This document shows, piece by piece, positions 9,995 to 19,600 of a stretch of DNA of 59,856 nucleotides. The stretch lies in contig JAUQWS010000125.1 of the NCBI GenBank assembly GCA_030835025.1, positions 1 through 59,856 on the forward strand, given 5' to 3'. The first letter of the stretch is position 1, and the number at the start of each line of letters is the position of its first letter. The notes beneath the pieces are model-generated. The model ran no database searches. It saw only the letters and a list, made by a program, of their open reading frames with translations, and was not told the DNA's origin. A program made the translations under genes and the position numbers. This DNA comes from Ignavibacteria bacterium. Its GTDB lineage: Bacteria; Bacteroidota; Ignavibacteria; Tepidaquicellales; OLB5.

Positions 9995-11311
9995 TCAGGC
10001 TGAGAGTTCTCTTTTAAGAGCTTCCCTCTCTATCTCTAGCTGTTTTATTTTCTTCTCAACTATATCCAGCTCTTCAGGCATTGAGTCTATTTCAATCCTG
10101 AGCTTGCTTGCCGCTTCATCTATCAAATCAATAGCCTTATCAGGCAAGAACCGGTCTGTAATGTACCGGTGAGATAAGACTGCAGCCGAGACAATTGCCG
10201 AATCGGTTATCCTGACTCCGTGATGAACTTCATACTTCTCCTTTAATCCCCTCAGTATAGATATTGTATCTTCAACCGAAGGTTCATCCACCATGACCGG
10301 CTGGAATCTCCTTTCAAGCGCTGCATCTTTTTCGATATACTTCCGATACTCATCCAGTGTAGTGGCACCAATTGCGTGAAGTTCACCTCTTGCAAGGGCA
10401 GGCTTAAGTATATTTGCTGCATCCATTGCGCCTTCTGATTTGCCGGCTCCAACAAGTGTATGTATTTCATCAATGAACAGTATTATCTCGCCGTCACTCT
10501 GCTTAACTTCATTTATAACAGCTTTAAGCCTTTCTTCAAACTGACCGCGATAGCTTGCACCGGCTATAAGCGCTCCCATATCCAGAGCAACTACGGTTTT
10601 TGACTTCAGGTTTTCAGGCACTTCTCCTTTTACTATCCTGAATGCCAATCCTTCTGCTATTGCCGTTTTTCCAACTCCGGGTTCACCTACCAGTACAGGG
10701 TTATTTTTTGTTCTGCGGGATAGTACCTGTAACACCCTCCTGATCTCTTCGTCTCTTCCTATCACAGGATCCAGTTTTCCCTGCTTCGCCAGCTGATTAA
10801 GGTCCCTCCCGTATTTTTTCAATGATTGATATGTTGATTCCGGGTCTTGGTTTGTCACTCTTTGGTTCCCGCGGATATCTTTTAACGCAGTCAGAACAGA
10901 CTCTTTATTCACTCCCTGTTCATTAAGCAGCTTCCCTGATGCACCTTTATCTTCAGCTATTGCAATCAAAAGATGCTCAATACTTACGTAATCATCTTTC
11001 AGCTGCCCCGCTTCACGAATAGCTTCATCAAGCACTTTCTGAAGGCTGTTGGACAGAAACTGATTTGAAGATGTTGCTGATGACACTTTTGGAAGGCGGT
11101 CAATTAGAGCTGAAGATTTGATCCTCATAAGATCAATCGGAGCACCTATCCTTTTTAACAATGAAGAAGCGAGCCCATCATCTGACTGAATAAGTGCGGC
11201 AAGAAGATGTTCAGGTTCTATCTGCTGATTGGAGTAATTGGCGGCTATTTCGCCGGCCGCCTGCACAGCCTCCTGAGCTTTTATAGTAAATGTATTAAAA
11301 TTAAGTGCCAT
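9995..11311 (-). CDS. clpB: ClpB disaggregase, N-terminal half (N domain, NBD1, start of M domain)
   Basis: The 438-residue product is the first half of ClpB: two Clp_N repeats (residues 1-145), then NBD1 with Walker A GEPGVGKT (209-216), pore loop [11 protein letters not shown] (251-261), Walker B IILFIDE (276-282) and arginine finger ALERRFQP (331-338). It enters the M domain ([17 protein letters not shown]) and stops with TGA directly after ALKRELSA. The chain resumes in the gene at 2817-4148. Between them lie 5.8 kb and five genes on the opposite strand. The stop is 16 bases from the convergent stop of the histidine kinase. Motifs are intact, so I see no sign of decay. Confidence 0.93.
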   Translation of the reverse strand: MALNFNTFTIKAQEAVQAAGEIAANYSNQQIEPEHLLAALIQSDDGLASSLLKRIGAPIDLMRIKSSALIDRLPKVSSATSSNQFLSNSLQKVLDEAIREAGQLKDDYVSIEHLLIAIAEDKGASGKLLNEQGVNKESVLTALKDIRGNQRVTNQDPESTYQSLKKYGRDLNQLAKQGKLDPVIGRDEEIRRVLQVLSRRTKNNPVLVGEPGVGKTAIAEGLAFRIVKGEVPENLKSKTVVALDMGALIAGASYRGQFEERLKAVINEVKQSDGEIILFIDEIHTLVGAGKSEGAMDAANILKPALARGELHAIGATTLDEYRKYIEKDAALERRFQPVMVDEPSVEDTISILRGLKEKYEVHHGVRITDSAIVSAAVLSHRYITDRFLPDKAIDLIDEAASKLRIEIDSMPEELDIVEKKIKQLEIEREALKRELSA

Positions 11312-11361
11312 TTTTGCGTACCAAATTTATTAACAAATTTCCATTATATAAATTCCAAAAT

Positions 11362-11393
11362 AAAAAAAGCCGCTACTTTTAAAAATAGCGGCT
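11362..11393 (-). terminator. Rho-independent terminator of the metalloprotease gene
   Basis: An 8-bp stem AGCCGCTA/TAGCGGCT (11368-11375 with 11386-11393) is followed on the minus strand by a run of seven T residues. It lies about 20 bases after the stop codon of the gene at 11411-13636 and before the start-side region of the clpB N-half. Confidence 0.85.
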
Positions 11394-11410
11394 CTTTAAC
11401 AAAACCGATA

Positions 11411-13636
11411 CTATTTAACCAGCATCATTTTCGATGTCTTTATGTTATTCCCGGCTTCGATTTTGTAAAAGTATATGCCGCTTGGGAAATCCGTTGCGTT
11501 CCAGTCAACTTCAAACTCACCAGCTTTCAGCTCTTCATTCGCAAGTACTGCCACTTCCCTTCCAAGAATATCGTAAACTTTGATATTCACAAAAGCAGAT
11601 TTGGGCAATCCGAATTTTATTTTTGTAACAGGATTAAACGGGTTAGGATAATTCTGATTAACAAAGAACTCCCTTGGTATCTGAGATGAAATGTTCTGAA
11701 TCCCAATTATTCCCCTTCTGAAAGTAATGAGGAAATTCGCAGTCTGGTTAGAATCGAGCAATGAGTTAGACCTGACATTCCACCTGAGCCTGAGCGAATC
11801 ACCTACGTTAACAGCTCCCCATGTGCTTATGATAGAGTCAATTCTGCCCCGGGTAATAGAAAATACAGAATCAGAACCATTATTATTGCTTAAAGCGGAA
11901 TAGATATTCGAATTGTTTGTAGTGCTTAAAAACCACCTGTATTTGATCTCAGGTAAAGTACCGCTTTTTGTATAAACAAAATGAATTCTTGATGTATCTC
12001 CGGAGGAAACTACGGTGCTGTGAAGCTGAGGCGGATCCACAAGATAAAACTGGTTTAAAAGCGGCCTGATCTGAAAGACACTATCGCTTAAGTCCCCGTT
12101 GGATTCATTACCAACCTGATAGACTCTGACTTTTGCCTGAGTAGTGGTCGGGATATACGGGATGATCCAGTTAACACTTCGCAAAGTAGATGAAACATTG
12201 TTTTGCACTGTATTCCAGTTAGAACCGTTGTTAGTTGAGTATTCTACATTAACATTCCCAACATAATCAGTACCCCAGATTATCAAGCCGTTCGTACCGC
12301 CGTTTCTGAATAACTCGCCGCCGTTTGGTGTTGCAACCAGGAAACCTGTTAGATTAGTCAAACATGATGCAGACTCTGCCCTGGTCCTGATAAGTTCAGA
12401 TGGAAGAGGACCAAAATTGAGCGCTATTGAACCGTTCAAATGACAGTAACTCATTATAGTCCCAACTCTTGCAATTGCAGGTCCTGAGTAACATCCTCCT
12501 TCTACTGCATAACAGCTATCTATCGGTCCGCCCGGCCAGGTACAGCTATGTGTGTGGGGTGAACCGAAGTTGTGTCCCGTTTCGTGTGCAACAACCATTG
12601 CATCCCAGGAATAAGTCGGAAGATTATTGAACGTACCGTCAATATCGCTGAATGCATATCCATAGCCGTTGTTTGGGTTTGCGCAAAGCACGTTTACCCA
12701 CGCAATTCCGCCTAATCCGCCTGGGCGGGTTGTTATGTAATGTGCAATAGTTCTGGGAACAGATGTCATATTCCCGTTCCAGTAATTACGGAACTCGTTC
12801 AAAAGAGTGCTTGAAGTTGTTCCGGTATAGGGATCTGCTGAAGTTTCCCATACCCTCAGATATGTTGACTGGAGCTGAACATTAATATCCCTGACATAAA
12901 GTGCTGATACGGGTGCAAGAAGTCTTAGTATATACCTGGCAGCCCCATTAGTGCCTCCAAAGTATGTGAAAGTCTCGAAATCAGTTTCAACTGCAATATT
13001 TGCTTTCAACAATTGCGAAGTGGCGAGATCATTTATATTTCCGCGAAGATCATTTTGCATATCAATGATCTTATTCGGCATTTCAAGTCCGTCCGTTCCG
13101 CACTTGAATTCTGACCTCGTTTTCATCTTGCTGCTGTTATAGAAGATATAATCAGAGTTTAGGTTGTTGCCGTTCAGGCGGGCAAGTACAGAAACTTCAC
13201 TGCCTGATGAGATCAATGCAGAGACTTCATCTTCAAAAAATGTGATCACTACAAGCGGTGCAGTTTTATCCTTAAGATCAGATGTGTAAACAACGAAAGA
13301 ACTGTTCATATCGATCTGTCTATCGCCATTCTGCGTTCCGCCGACAATTCTGGCTCCCGGAGCAAGAAGGTCAAACTTGTCAAGCTCAATATTGACCAAA
13401 TTGCCGTTCAATGGCAACTGAACTGAAATATTCCGGGATTTCAGATTCACGATCTGTTTAACAGTGCCAAAATCGACATTAATTATCTTAGCGTCATCAA
13501 CAGCATTTCTTATTTCAGATGGCAAGGAGCCTGTTTTAACGAAATTCACCGAAAACGGTGAGTATATGCTTTGCTGGGAAAACAAGCTTAATGTGAAAGC
13601 CGCTGCCAGGCAAAAGACGGAGAAAGTAGTTCTCAT
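11411..13636 (-). CDS. Secreted M12B/reprolysin-like metalloprotease with T9SS sorting domain
   Basis: The 741-residue product has a signal peptide (about residues 1-20), a pro-region, and a metzincin catalytic domain with the zinc motif HETGHNFGSPH (His351, Glu352, His355, His361) followed by an IMSYCH Met-turn. Cysteines around the active site could form disulfides. After an Ig-like region (ATPNGGELFRNGG, SVNWIIP) the last 85 residues are a T9SS type A sorting domain with NYPNPFNPVTKIKF, SGIYFYK and MMLVK. It is therefore a surface or secreted zinc endopeptidase. It is the last gene of a reverse-strand run behind a peptide-binding lipoprotein, an NlpC/P60 lipoprotein and a permease, so it may generate peptides taken up by that system (inference). 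Confidence 0.9.
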   Translation of the reverse strand: MRTTFSVFCLAAAFTLSLFSQQSIYSPFSVNFVKTGSLPSEIRNAVDDAKIINVDFGTVKQIVNLKSRNISVQLPLNGNLVNIELDKFDLLAPGARIVGGTQNGDRQIDMNSSFVVYTSDLKDKTAPLVVITFFEDEVSALISSGSEVSVLARLNGNNLNSDYIFYNSSKMKTRSEFKCGTDGLEMPNKIIDMQNDLRGNINDLATSQLLKANIAVETDFETFTYFGGTNGAARYILRLLAPVSALYVRDINVQLQSTYLRVWETSADPYTGTTSSTLLNEFRNYWNGNMTSVPRTIAHYITTRPGGLGGIAWVNVLCANPNNGYGYAFSDIDGTFNNLPTYSWDAMVVAHETGHNFGSPHTHSCTWPGGPIDSCYAVEGGCYSGPAIARVGTIMSYCHLNGSIALNFGPLPSELIRTRAESASCLTNLTGFLVATPNGGELFRNGGTNGLIIWGTDYVGNVNVEYSTNNGSNWNTVQNNVSSTLRSVNWIIPYIPTTTQAKVRVYQVGNESNGDLSDSVFQIRPLLNQFYLVDPPQLHSTVVSSGDTSRIHFVYTKSGTLPEIKYRWFLSTTNNSNIYSALSNNNGSDSVFSITRGRIDSIISTWGAVNVGDSLRLRWNVRSNSLLDSNQTANFLITFRRGIIGIQNISSQIPREFFVNQNYPNPFNPVTKIKFGLPKSAFVNIKVYDILGREVAVLANEELKAGEFEVDWNATDFPSGIYFYKIEAGNNIKTSKMMLVK

Positions 13637-13652
13637 TGGTTATAGTTTAGAT

Positions 13653-14579
13653 TTATGATAATTTCACTTTCGGATCAAGAAAAGCGTAAACGATGTCCAC
13701 GATCATGTTTACTATTATAAATATCACAGCTGTGAACAATACTGTACCTTGTATCATCGGAAAATCAAGTGAAAGAATTGAATTGATCGCAAGCAACCCT
13801 ATCCCGGGCCAGTTAAATATATACTCAATAAAGAAAGTTCCGCCAAGAAGTGCAGCCAGCCACGCACTGATAGTTGTAATGACCGGGTTCAGTGCATTTC
13901 GAAGTGCGTGTTTTATTATCACGCGCCACTCACTGACTCCCTTTGCTCTTGCAGTTCTTACGTAATCCTGCCCCAGAACATCAAGCATACTGGATCTGGT
14001 AAGTCGCGCAATGATAGATAAAGGCCTTAATGCCAGTGTTAACATGGGCAGAACAAGGTAGATTGCTCCGTTGTTAACATACCCGGATATCGGAAACCAT
14101 TTTAACCATGCACCAAATACAAGGGCCATTATAAGCCCAAGCGCAAACGGCGGGAATGAAATACCGAAAAGGGCCACCAGCATTGAAATATTATCTGCGG
14201 CAGTATACGGCCTGACTGATGAAATCACACCAATGAGAATTCCAATAATTGAAGATATGATCAACGCCGAAACTGCCAGCAAACCGGTTGCAGGAAAAGT
14301 ATCAAGAATCGTCTTGAGCACATCGCGATTGGATGAATAGGACCTGCCGAGATCTCCCTGTACAGCTTTATACATAAACCTGCCGTATTGTACATACAGG
14401 GGATCGTCAAGCCCAAGCTGCTTTCGCACGGCATCAATAGAGGCAATATCAGCCCGCTGTCCAAGCATCAGACGTGCCGGATCACCGGGGATAACATACA
14501 TTAAAGAAAAAGTTACTGTAATAACACCTATAAGTATAAGTATTGAATACAGTAACTTTCTGAGAATATAAGTAGCCAT
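13653..14579 (-). CDS. Peptide/nickel ABC transporter permease (DppB/OppB type)
   Basis: The 308-residue product is an inner-membrane permease of the DppB/OppB family. It shows the standard N-terminus (LRKLLYSILILIGVITVTF, then PGDPARLMLG), about six membrane helices, and the EAA-type cytoplasmic loop DYVRTARAKGVSEWRVIIKHALRNAL that contacts the ATPase. The gene lies four bases after the NlpC/P60 gene and 16 bases before the metalloprotease, consistent with an operon. The partner permease (DppC) and both ATPases are absent here and must be encoded elsewhere if the importer works. Confidence 0.92.
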   Translation of the reverse strand: MATYILRKLLYSILILIGVITVTFSLMYVIPGDPARLMLGQRADIASIDAVRKQLGLDDPLYVQYGRFMYKAVQGDLGRSYSSNRDVLKTILDTFPATGLLAVSALIISSIIGILIGVISSVRPYTAADNISMLVALFGISFPPFALGLIMALVFGAWLKWFPISGYVNNGAIYLVLPMLTLALRPLSIIARLTRSSMLDVLGQDYVRTARAKGVSEWRVIIKHALRNALNPVITTISAWLAALLGGTFFIEYIFNWPGIGLLAINSILSLDFPMIQGTVLFTAVIFIIVNMIVDIVYAFLDPKVKLS

Positions 14580-14582
14580 TAA

Positions 14583-15182
14583 TTACTTTATGACTCTTCG
14601 TGCAGTTACGTACTTAGCATTATAATAGTCTTCGTTTAAAGAACTGGTTTTTACTCCACCGCTTGAGGATGAATGAGCAAAAACGCCTTCACCTAAATAT
14701 ATACCAACATGCGAGATCCTTCTTCCAATAGTATTAAAGAAAACAAGGTCACCAAACTGCAGGTTTTCCCTGTCCACTTCATCTCCCACCGTAGACTGCA
14801 TAATGGATGTTCTTGGTATATCTATACCAAGGGCATATTTCATCACTCTCTGGCAAAAGGCAGAGCAATCGATGCCGTTTGTAGTTGTTCCGCCCCACAA
14901 ATATGGAGTATTGATCAGTTCAATGATCCTGATCATTACAGCATCTCTATCAACGGTCTTGTTGGAATATTCGGAAACAATGTTTGTGAGTGTCTCTAAA
15001 CTAGACTGCTCTATCAAACTCTTTTTCTGAATACCAGTTAAACTGGCGACTTCCTGTTTTTTCTTGACCTTATTGGTTTTGACACTGTACTCTCCATCTC
15101 CGCTTGCTCCGGAACATCCGATAAATCCAGCTATTACCACCGGCAATATCAGAACAGCAATGCTTCTGATGTTTTTAATCAA
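14583..15182 (-). CDS. NlpC/P60 family peptidoglycan endopeptidase lipoprotein
   Basis: The 199-residue product begins with a lipoprotein signal (VVIAGFIGC, lipid Cys23). After a linker the C-terminal half is an NlpC/P60 domain: catalytic Cys106 in GIDCSAFC, His158 in RISHVGIYLG, and His170 in FAHSSSS. This family cleaves gamma-D-glutamyl-diaminoacid bonds in murein stem peptides. It sits between a peptide-binding lipoprotein gene and a DppB-type permease gene, so the cluster could release and recover murein peptides; this is inferred from context only. Confidence 0.9.
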   Translation of the reverse strand: MIKNIRSIAVLILPVVIAGFIGCSGASGDGEYSVKTNKVKKKQEVASLTGIQKKSLIEQSSLETLTNIVSEYSNKTVDRDAVMIRIIELINTPYLWGGTTTNGIDCSAFCQRVMKYALGIDIPRTSIMQSTVGDEVDRENLQFGDLVFFNTIGRRISHVGIYLGEGVFAHSSSSGGVKTSSLNEDYYNAKYVTARRVIK

Positions 15183-15282
15183 ATAGTTTTTTCTCCTTTC
15201 TGAGATATTTAGATTGAAAATATAGTTGATTATGTTAATTATTAAAACTCAATTAGTATTTTGTTAACTACTGTTAAACCGG

Positions 15283-17028
15283 TTACTTATCAAGCCACGT
15301 AAACCGCATATTAACACGATGCATCGGATCTAGTGCATAACCGCGAACATAAGGCTGAACAAGCCGGTAATCCTCATCATAGTAGATGAATAGAAGCGGT
15401 GCATCGTTTACAGCTATCTGCTCTGCCTCTTCGTAGATCCTGTTTCTTTCGTTAATATCAGTGGTTGCAAGTGCTTTTTCAAACAGTTCGTCAAACTTTG
15501 AATTCTTGTACCTGAAGCTATTAATAGGGCTTTTGTCCTTAGGATTATCAGGGACATTCTTGCCGTACAGCAGATTCAGGAAATTCTCGGGGTCGGGATA
15601 GTCCGCTATCCATCCCAGCCGGTAAAAATCAGATCTGCCGGCATCAATATTATCAAGTAATTGGGCAAATTGCAGCAACTGAAGCTTTACTGTAACTCCG
15701 ATCTCCTTCAGCATGTTCTGAATAGCTTCTGCTATTTGAGTATTCCTTCCACCGCCCTCATTTATATGAAGGGTTACTTCCGGAAAACCTTTCCCGCCCG
15801 GATAGCCGGCTTCATTCATTAATTGCTTTGCTTTTTCAAGATCGAAACTGTACCCTTTTATCTTACCCGCATTGTAGTTAGGCATAACCGGAGGTACTAT
15901 TCCGTGAATGGCCGGATCTGAAGCCGAACCCTGCATTACATATTTTAGGATTTTATCTCTATCTATTGCATAATTGAATGCCTGCCTGACTTTGACATCT
16001 TCAAAAGCTTTGCTGGTTGTCAGGTATCCGTAATACTGGATTGCAAGTGAGGTTTTCCTCTGAAGTATGTATTTTGAATACTCTGGAGTCAGTGTCTTCT
16101 GGTCAGTAACTATCGTCTTAAACAGTTCATTCGGTATTCTGTAGGATTCATCAATCGATCCATTCTTAAATTCAAGCAGCTGCTGTGAAAGATCTTTAAT
16201 AAAACGGAACTTGACTCCGCTGAGATAAGGAATTGAATTGCCAAATTCGTCTTTATCCCAGTAATTAGGATTCCTTTTCATATTTATCTCAAGATCGGGT
16301 GTCCAGTTTTCGAAAATGAAAGGACCGGTACCTACCGGATTCTGAAAGAAATCCTTGCCGTACTTATCAACAGCTTCCTTCGGAACGATGTATGCAAAAC
16401 CAAGACACATGTAATAAATGAACGGGGCGAATGGTTTAATTATCGTTATTTGGAAAGTTGAATCATCGATGACCATAAAACCAGAAGCTTCAACTGATTT
16501 TGGCTCCCGCTTCTCTGTCACTGCTTTCGTGATCTCTTCGCTTACTTCTTTGGCACCTTCAACATAATTCCTGTAGAAATCGAACCCTAAGCTTCCGTTC
16601 CTGGTATCAAGGATCCTGTTGAAAGAGTACTTCACGTCTTCAGCTCTAAACTCTCTTCCTTTACCGCCCGGGAAACACGCATTATCATGGAAGTATACTC
16701 CTTTTCTGAGATGAAAAGTATAGGTTTGCCCGTCGGGACTGATATCCCATCTGGTTGCAAGTGCAGGTCTTAACTTAAGATTTGTATCAAGATCTATCAG
16801 CAGGTCATATATTTGGTGTGCTACGTGGTGAGAAACATTGTCGTTTATTCCGACAGGGTCCAGACTTCTGATGTTCTCCTGTTCATTTGAAACATAAACT
16901 CCGCCTCCTTTAATACCGCCCTTTAACTCAACAAGTGTTTCATCACCCGTTCTTTTCCCGCAGCCTAAGCCCACAAGAAGTAGCGGCATTAAGATATAGA
17001 ATGTCCTGAATATTTTGTTGTTGTTCAT
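15283..17028 (-). CDS. Oligopeptide-type ABC transporter substrate-binding lipoprotein (SBP family 5)
   Basis: The 581-residue product has a lipoprotein signal (LLLVGLGC, Cys23) and the SBP_bac_5 fold: SLDPVGINDNVSHHVAHQIYDLL near the N-terminus, the family signature RWDISPDGQTYTFHLRKGVYFHD, a central VRQAFNYAIDRDKI, and the C-terminal DYPDPENFLNLLYG. Members bind peptides, nickel or murein peptides in the periplasm and deliver them to DppBC-type permeases. It heads the reverse-strand run that continues with the NlpC/P60 lipoprotein, the DppB permease and the T9SS protease. Ligand specificity is not evident from sequence. Confidence 0.92.
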   Translation of the reverse strand: MNNNKIFRTFYILMPLLLVGLGCGKRTGDETLVELKGGIKGGGVYVSNEQENIRSLDPVGINDNVSHHVAHQIYDLLIDLDTNLKLRPALATRWDISPDGQTYTFHLRKGVYFHDNACFPGGKGREFRAEDVKYSFNRILDTRNGSLGFDFYRNYVEGAKEVSEEITKAVTEKREPKSVEASGFMVIDDSTFQITIIKPFAPFIYYMCLGFAYIVPKEAVDKYGKDFFQNPVGTGPFIFENWTPDLEINMKRNPNYWDKDEFGNSIPYLSGVKFRFIKDLSQQLLEFKNGSIDESYRIPNELFKTIVTDQKTLTPEYSKYILQRKTSLAIQYYGYLTTSKAFEDVKVRQAFNYAIDRDKILKYVMQGSASDPAIHGIVPPVMPNYNAGKIKGYSFDLEKAKQLMNEAGYPGGKGFPEVTLHINEGGGRNTQIAEAIQNMLKEIGVTVKLQLLQFAQLLDNIDAGRSDFYRLGWIADYPDPENFLNLLYGKNVPDNPKDKSPINSFRYKNSKFDELFEKALATTDINERNRIYEEAEQIAVNDAPLLFIYYDEDYRLVQPYVRGYALDPMHRVNMRFTWLDK

Positions 17029-17090
17029 AACCCGAATCAGTTAATTTGGCAGGCTGTCAAAAATTGGGGGCTTTAATGAATTAGTTGACT

Positions 17091-17957
17091 CTACCCGAGA
17101 TATGTCTTAAGTTGTTTGCTCTTAGAAGCGTGCTTAAGCCTTCTAATAGCTTTTTCTTTGATCTGTCTTACTCTTTCTCTTGTCAGCTTGAATTTCTCGC
17201 CAATTTCCTCGAGAGTAAGCGGATTTTCCTGATCCAATCCGTAATAAAGCTTCAATACATCACGTTCCCTTGGGCTTAAAGTGTTAAGCGCCCTCTGGAT
17301 CTCGATCTTTAAAGATTCATTAATCAATGAATGGTCAGGCAGGGGCTGGTTTTGATTAGGCATGATATCTACAAGCCGGCTGTCTTCACCGTGTACAAAA
17401 GGAGCATCAATAGATAAATGCCTCCCTGAAATTTTCAAAGTATCAGATACTTCATATAAGGACATATCAAGCTGCTCTGCAAGCTCATCAGCGCTTGGCT
17501 CTCTTTCAAATTCCTGCTCCAAAGTGCTGTAAGCCTTGCCAATTTTGTTCAGCGCGCCAACTCTGTTAAGAGGGAGCCTGACTATACGTGACTGCTCTGC
17601 AAGTGCCTGAAGTATTGATTGTCTTATCCACCAAACAGCATATGAAATGAACTTGAAGCCTCTGGTTTCGTCGAATCTTTTGGCAGCCTTTATCAGTCCA
17701 AGATTTCCTTCGTTGATAAGATCTCCAAGGGAAAGTCCCTGGTTCTGATACTGTTTGGCAACGCTTACGACAAATCTTAAGTTAGCCTTTGTAAGTTTCT
17801 CTAAGGCTTTCTGTTTCTCTTTTTCGTCGCCGTATTTGATCTTCTTTGCAAGGTCAATTTCTTCTTCAACATCCAGAAGCTCAACTTTCCCGATCTCCTG
17901 CAAATACTTGTCAATTGACTGGGATTCCCTGTTTGTAAATTGTTTACCAATTTTCAT
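17091..17957 (-). CDS. rpoD: RNA polymerase primary sigma factor, short Bacteroidota type
   Basis: The 288-residue product matches the primary sigma factor of Bacteroidota and relatives, which lacks region 1.1 and the non-conserved insert. It starts with region 1.2 ([20 protein letters not shown]), has region 2 ([38 protein letters not shown]), region 3 ([10 protein letters not shown]), and region 4.2 with the recognition helix [19 protein letters not shown]. Such sigma factors read -33 TTG / -7 TAnnTTTG promoters, which agrees with the TATATTTG boxes in this window. It lies 45 bases after rplW, an unusual place for it. Confidence 0.95.
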   Translation of the reverse strand: MKIGKQFTNRESQSIDKYLQEIGKVELLDVEEEIDLAKKIKYGDEKEKQKALEKLTKANLRFVVSVAKQYQNQGLSLGDLINEGNLGLIKAAKRFDETRGFKFISYAVWWIRQSILQALAEQSRIVRLPLNRVGALNKIGKAYSTLEQEFEREPSADELAEQLDMSLYEVSDTLKISGRHLSIDAPFVHGEDSRLVDIMPNQNQPLPDHSLINESLKIEIQRALNTLSPRERDVLKLYYGLDQENPLTLEEIGEKFKLTRERVRQIKEKAIRRLKHASKSKQLKTYLG

Positions 17958-18002
17958 AGGCAGTTAGAATGGTTTAATTTATGAATAAATTCAGGGAAAA
18001 AC

Positions 18003-18302
18003 TTAAGCCGAGGTCTCAAAAAGATCTATCTTGTTATCCTTTGCAAGTGTAACAATTGCTCTTTTGCGAGCCGGTCTAAAGCCTTCGTATCTGCCTCGTT
18101 TTGTGAATTGAGATTTGCGTTTGCCTTTGGTTAATACAGTTCTTATGCTGTCAACTTTGACGTTAAACTTGCTTTGGATCGCATTTTTTATTTCAACCTT
18201 TGATGCATTCACACTGACTTCAAACGCATACTGGTTCTTCTGCTCCTGAAGCAAAGTCATTTTTTCGGTTATGACAGGTTTTACTATTATACTTCTTATC
18301 AT
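18003..18302 (-). CDS. rplW: 50S ribosomal protein L23
   Basis: The 99-residue product fits bacterial L23 along its length (IIVKPVITEKM at the start, YAFEVSVNASKVEIKNAI, TVLTKGKRKSQF). L23 binds 23S rRNA at the peptide exit tunnel and docks trigger factor and SRP. It is the last ribosomal gene of this block: rplB, which usually follows, is absent and rpoD comes next. The gap to rplD is 32 bases. Confidence 0.95.
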   Translation of the reverse strand: MIRSIIVKPVITEKMTLLQEQKNQYAFEVSVNASKVEIKNAIQSKFNVKVDSIRTVLTKGKRKSQFTKRGRYEGFRPARKRAIVTLAKDNKIDLFETSA

Positions 18303-18334
18303 GATCTGATTATTGCTTTCTTTTAGAAGTTCAA

Positions 18335-18964
18335 TTACTTAAGAAAAGGCTTGCACAATTCATCAATTGCACTTTTCTGGATAAGGATAAGCTGGTTATT
18401 CACCAGGTCATAAGTTGCAGCACTTGCTGCATTCAATACATTCACTTTGCTGATGTTTCTGCCGGATCTGTACACGTTCTCATTGTTAACAGCTGTTATC
18501 ATGAGCACTTTTTTGCCTTCCAGCTTAAGGTTCTTAAGAATAGAACTGAAATCCTTTGTTTTAGGTTTCTCGAAATTTATATCTTCAACAACCATAATTT
18601 CGCCATTCTTAGCTTTAAGGCTGAGTGCACTTTTCCGGGCAAGCTGGGCTGACTTCTTGGTCATGGTAAGCTTATAAGTATGAGGCCTCGGTCCGTGAAT
18701 TGTACCGCCGCCTACCCAGACGGGTGAACGGGTCGTACCTGCTCTTGCAGTGCCGCGGCCTTTTTGCCTCCATGGTTTCTTTCCGCCGCCGCGAACTTCA
18801 CTTCTTTCCTTGGCTTTATGTGTACCCTGCCTCTGGTTAGAAAGGAAAGTTCTTACAGCCTGGTAGATCAAGTGGTGGTTCGGTTCAACTTCAAATACAC
18901 CGGCCGGCAAATCGATCTTTTCTTTTGAATCTGTTCCGTCTATTTTATATACGCTTAATTGCAT
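18335..18964 (-). CDS. rplD: 50S ribosomal protein L4
   Basis: The 209-residue product is L4, with the long rRNA-binding loop typical of the family (RQGTHKAKERSEVRGGGKKP, then GTARAGTTRSPVWVGGGTIHGP). It starts one base after the rplC stop, so the two are co-translated. L4 lines the exit tunnel; in some bacteria it also represses its own operon, for which I see no specific evidence here. Confidence 0.96.
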   Translation of the reverse strand: MQLSVYKIDGTDSKEKIDLPAGVFEVEPNHHLIYQAVRTFLSNQRQGTHKAKERSEVRGGGKKPWRQKGRGTARAGTTRSPVWVGGGTIHGPRPHTYKLTMTKKSAQLARKSALSLKAKNGEIMVVEDINFEKPKTKDFSSILKNLKLEGKKVLMITAVNNENVYRSGRNISKVNVLNAASAATYDLVNNQLILIQKSAIDELCKPFLK

Positions 18965-18965
18965 C

Positions 18966-19592
18966 TTATTTCACCTTGTAAATTTCAACAACTCCGGAAA
19001 TTGCCCCCGGAACTGCACCCTTTATTAACAATAAGTTTGATTCAGGTATAACTTTAACAACAGTAAGGTTGCGAACTGTAACCTTATCCCCGCCGGTTCT
19101 TCCGGCCATTCTTTGGCCTTTGAAGACCCTGGAAGGATACGAGCTTGCCCCGATAGAACCGGGAGCCCTTAAACGGTCACTTTGTCCGTGAGTAACGGAA
19201 CCGCCGCCAAAACCGTGTCTTTTCACAACACCCTGGAAACCTTTTCCTTTGCTTGTTGCAGTTACTTTTACGGTATCACCTTCTTCGAAAATATCAGCTT
19301 TAAGTACATCGCCTATCTTGAAATCTGCAGCGTTGTCATAATCCCTTACTTCTTTAACAAATCTTAAAACAGGCAGTTTCTTTTTCTTGAAGTTTTTCAA
19401 TACAGGTTTGGAAAGTCTTTTTTCTTTTCTTTCCTCAAATCCAAGCTGAAGTGCAACATAACCGTCGTTATCTTTATCTTTTACTGCAGTCACATAGCAC
19501 GGACCGGCTTCTATTAGCGTGCATGGAACACTGTTTCCATCATCCGTGAACACCGAAGTCATTCCGAGTTTTTTTCCTATTAAGCCTTTCAT
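18966..19592 (-). CDS. rplC: 50S ribosomal protein L3
   Basis: The 208-residue product is L3, starting KGLIGKKLGMTSVFTDDG and containing the extension near the peptidyl transferase centre (VTHGQSDRLRAPGSIG, VFKGQRMAGRTG). It follows rpsJ by eight bases in a standard rpsJ-rplC-rplD-rplW order. Confidence 0.97.
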   Translation of the reverse strand: MKGLIGKKLGMTSVFTDDGNSVPCTLIEAGPCYVTAVKDKDNDGYVALQLGFEERKEKRLSKPVLKNFKKKKLPVLRFVKEVRDYDNAADFKIGDVLKADIFEEGDTVKVTATSKGKGFQGVVKRHGFGGGSVTHGQSDRLRAPGSIGASSYPSRVFKGQRMAGRTGGDKVTVRNLTVVKVIPESNLLLIKGAVPGAISGVVEIYKVK

Positions 19593-19600
19593 TACTTTCC

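Noticed and set aside
2817-11311. clpB as a pseudogene broken by a frameshift
   Set aside because: Both halves keep every catalytic motif, have their own start and stop codons and join without loss; 5.8 kb separates them, so a simple frameshift cannot explain it.
11207-11689. A 160-codon plus-strand frame across the clpB N-half start and the terminator
   Set aside because: It runs over a clear intrinsic terminator and two genuine minus-strand genes; no motif.
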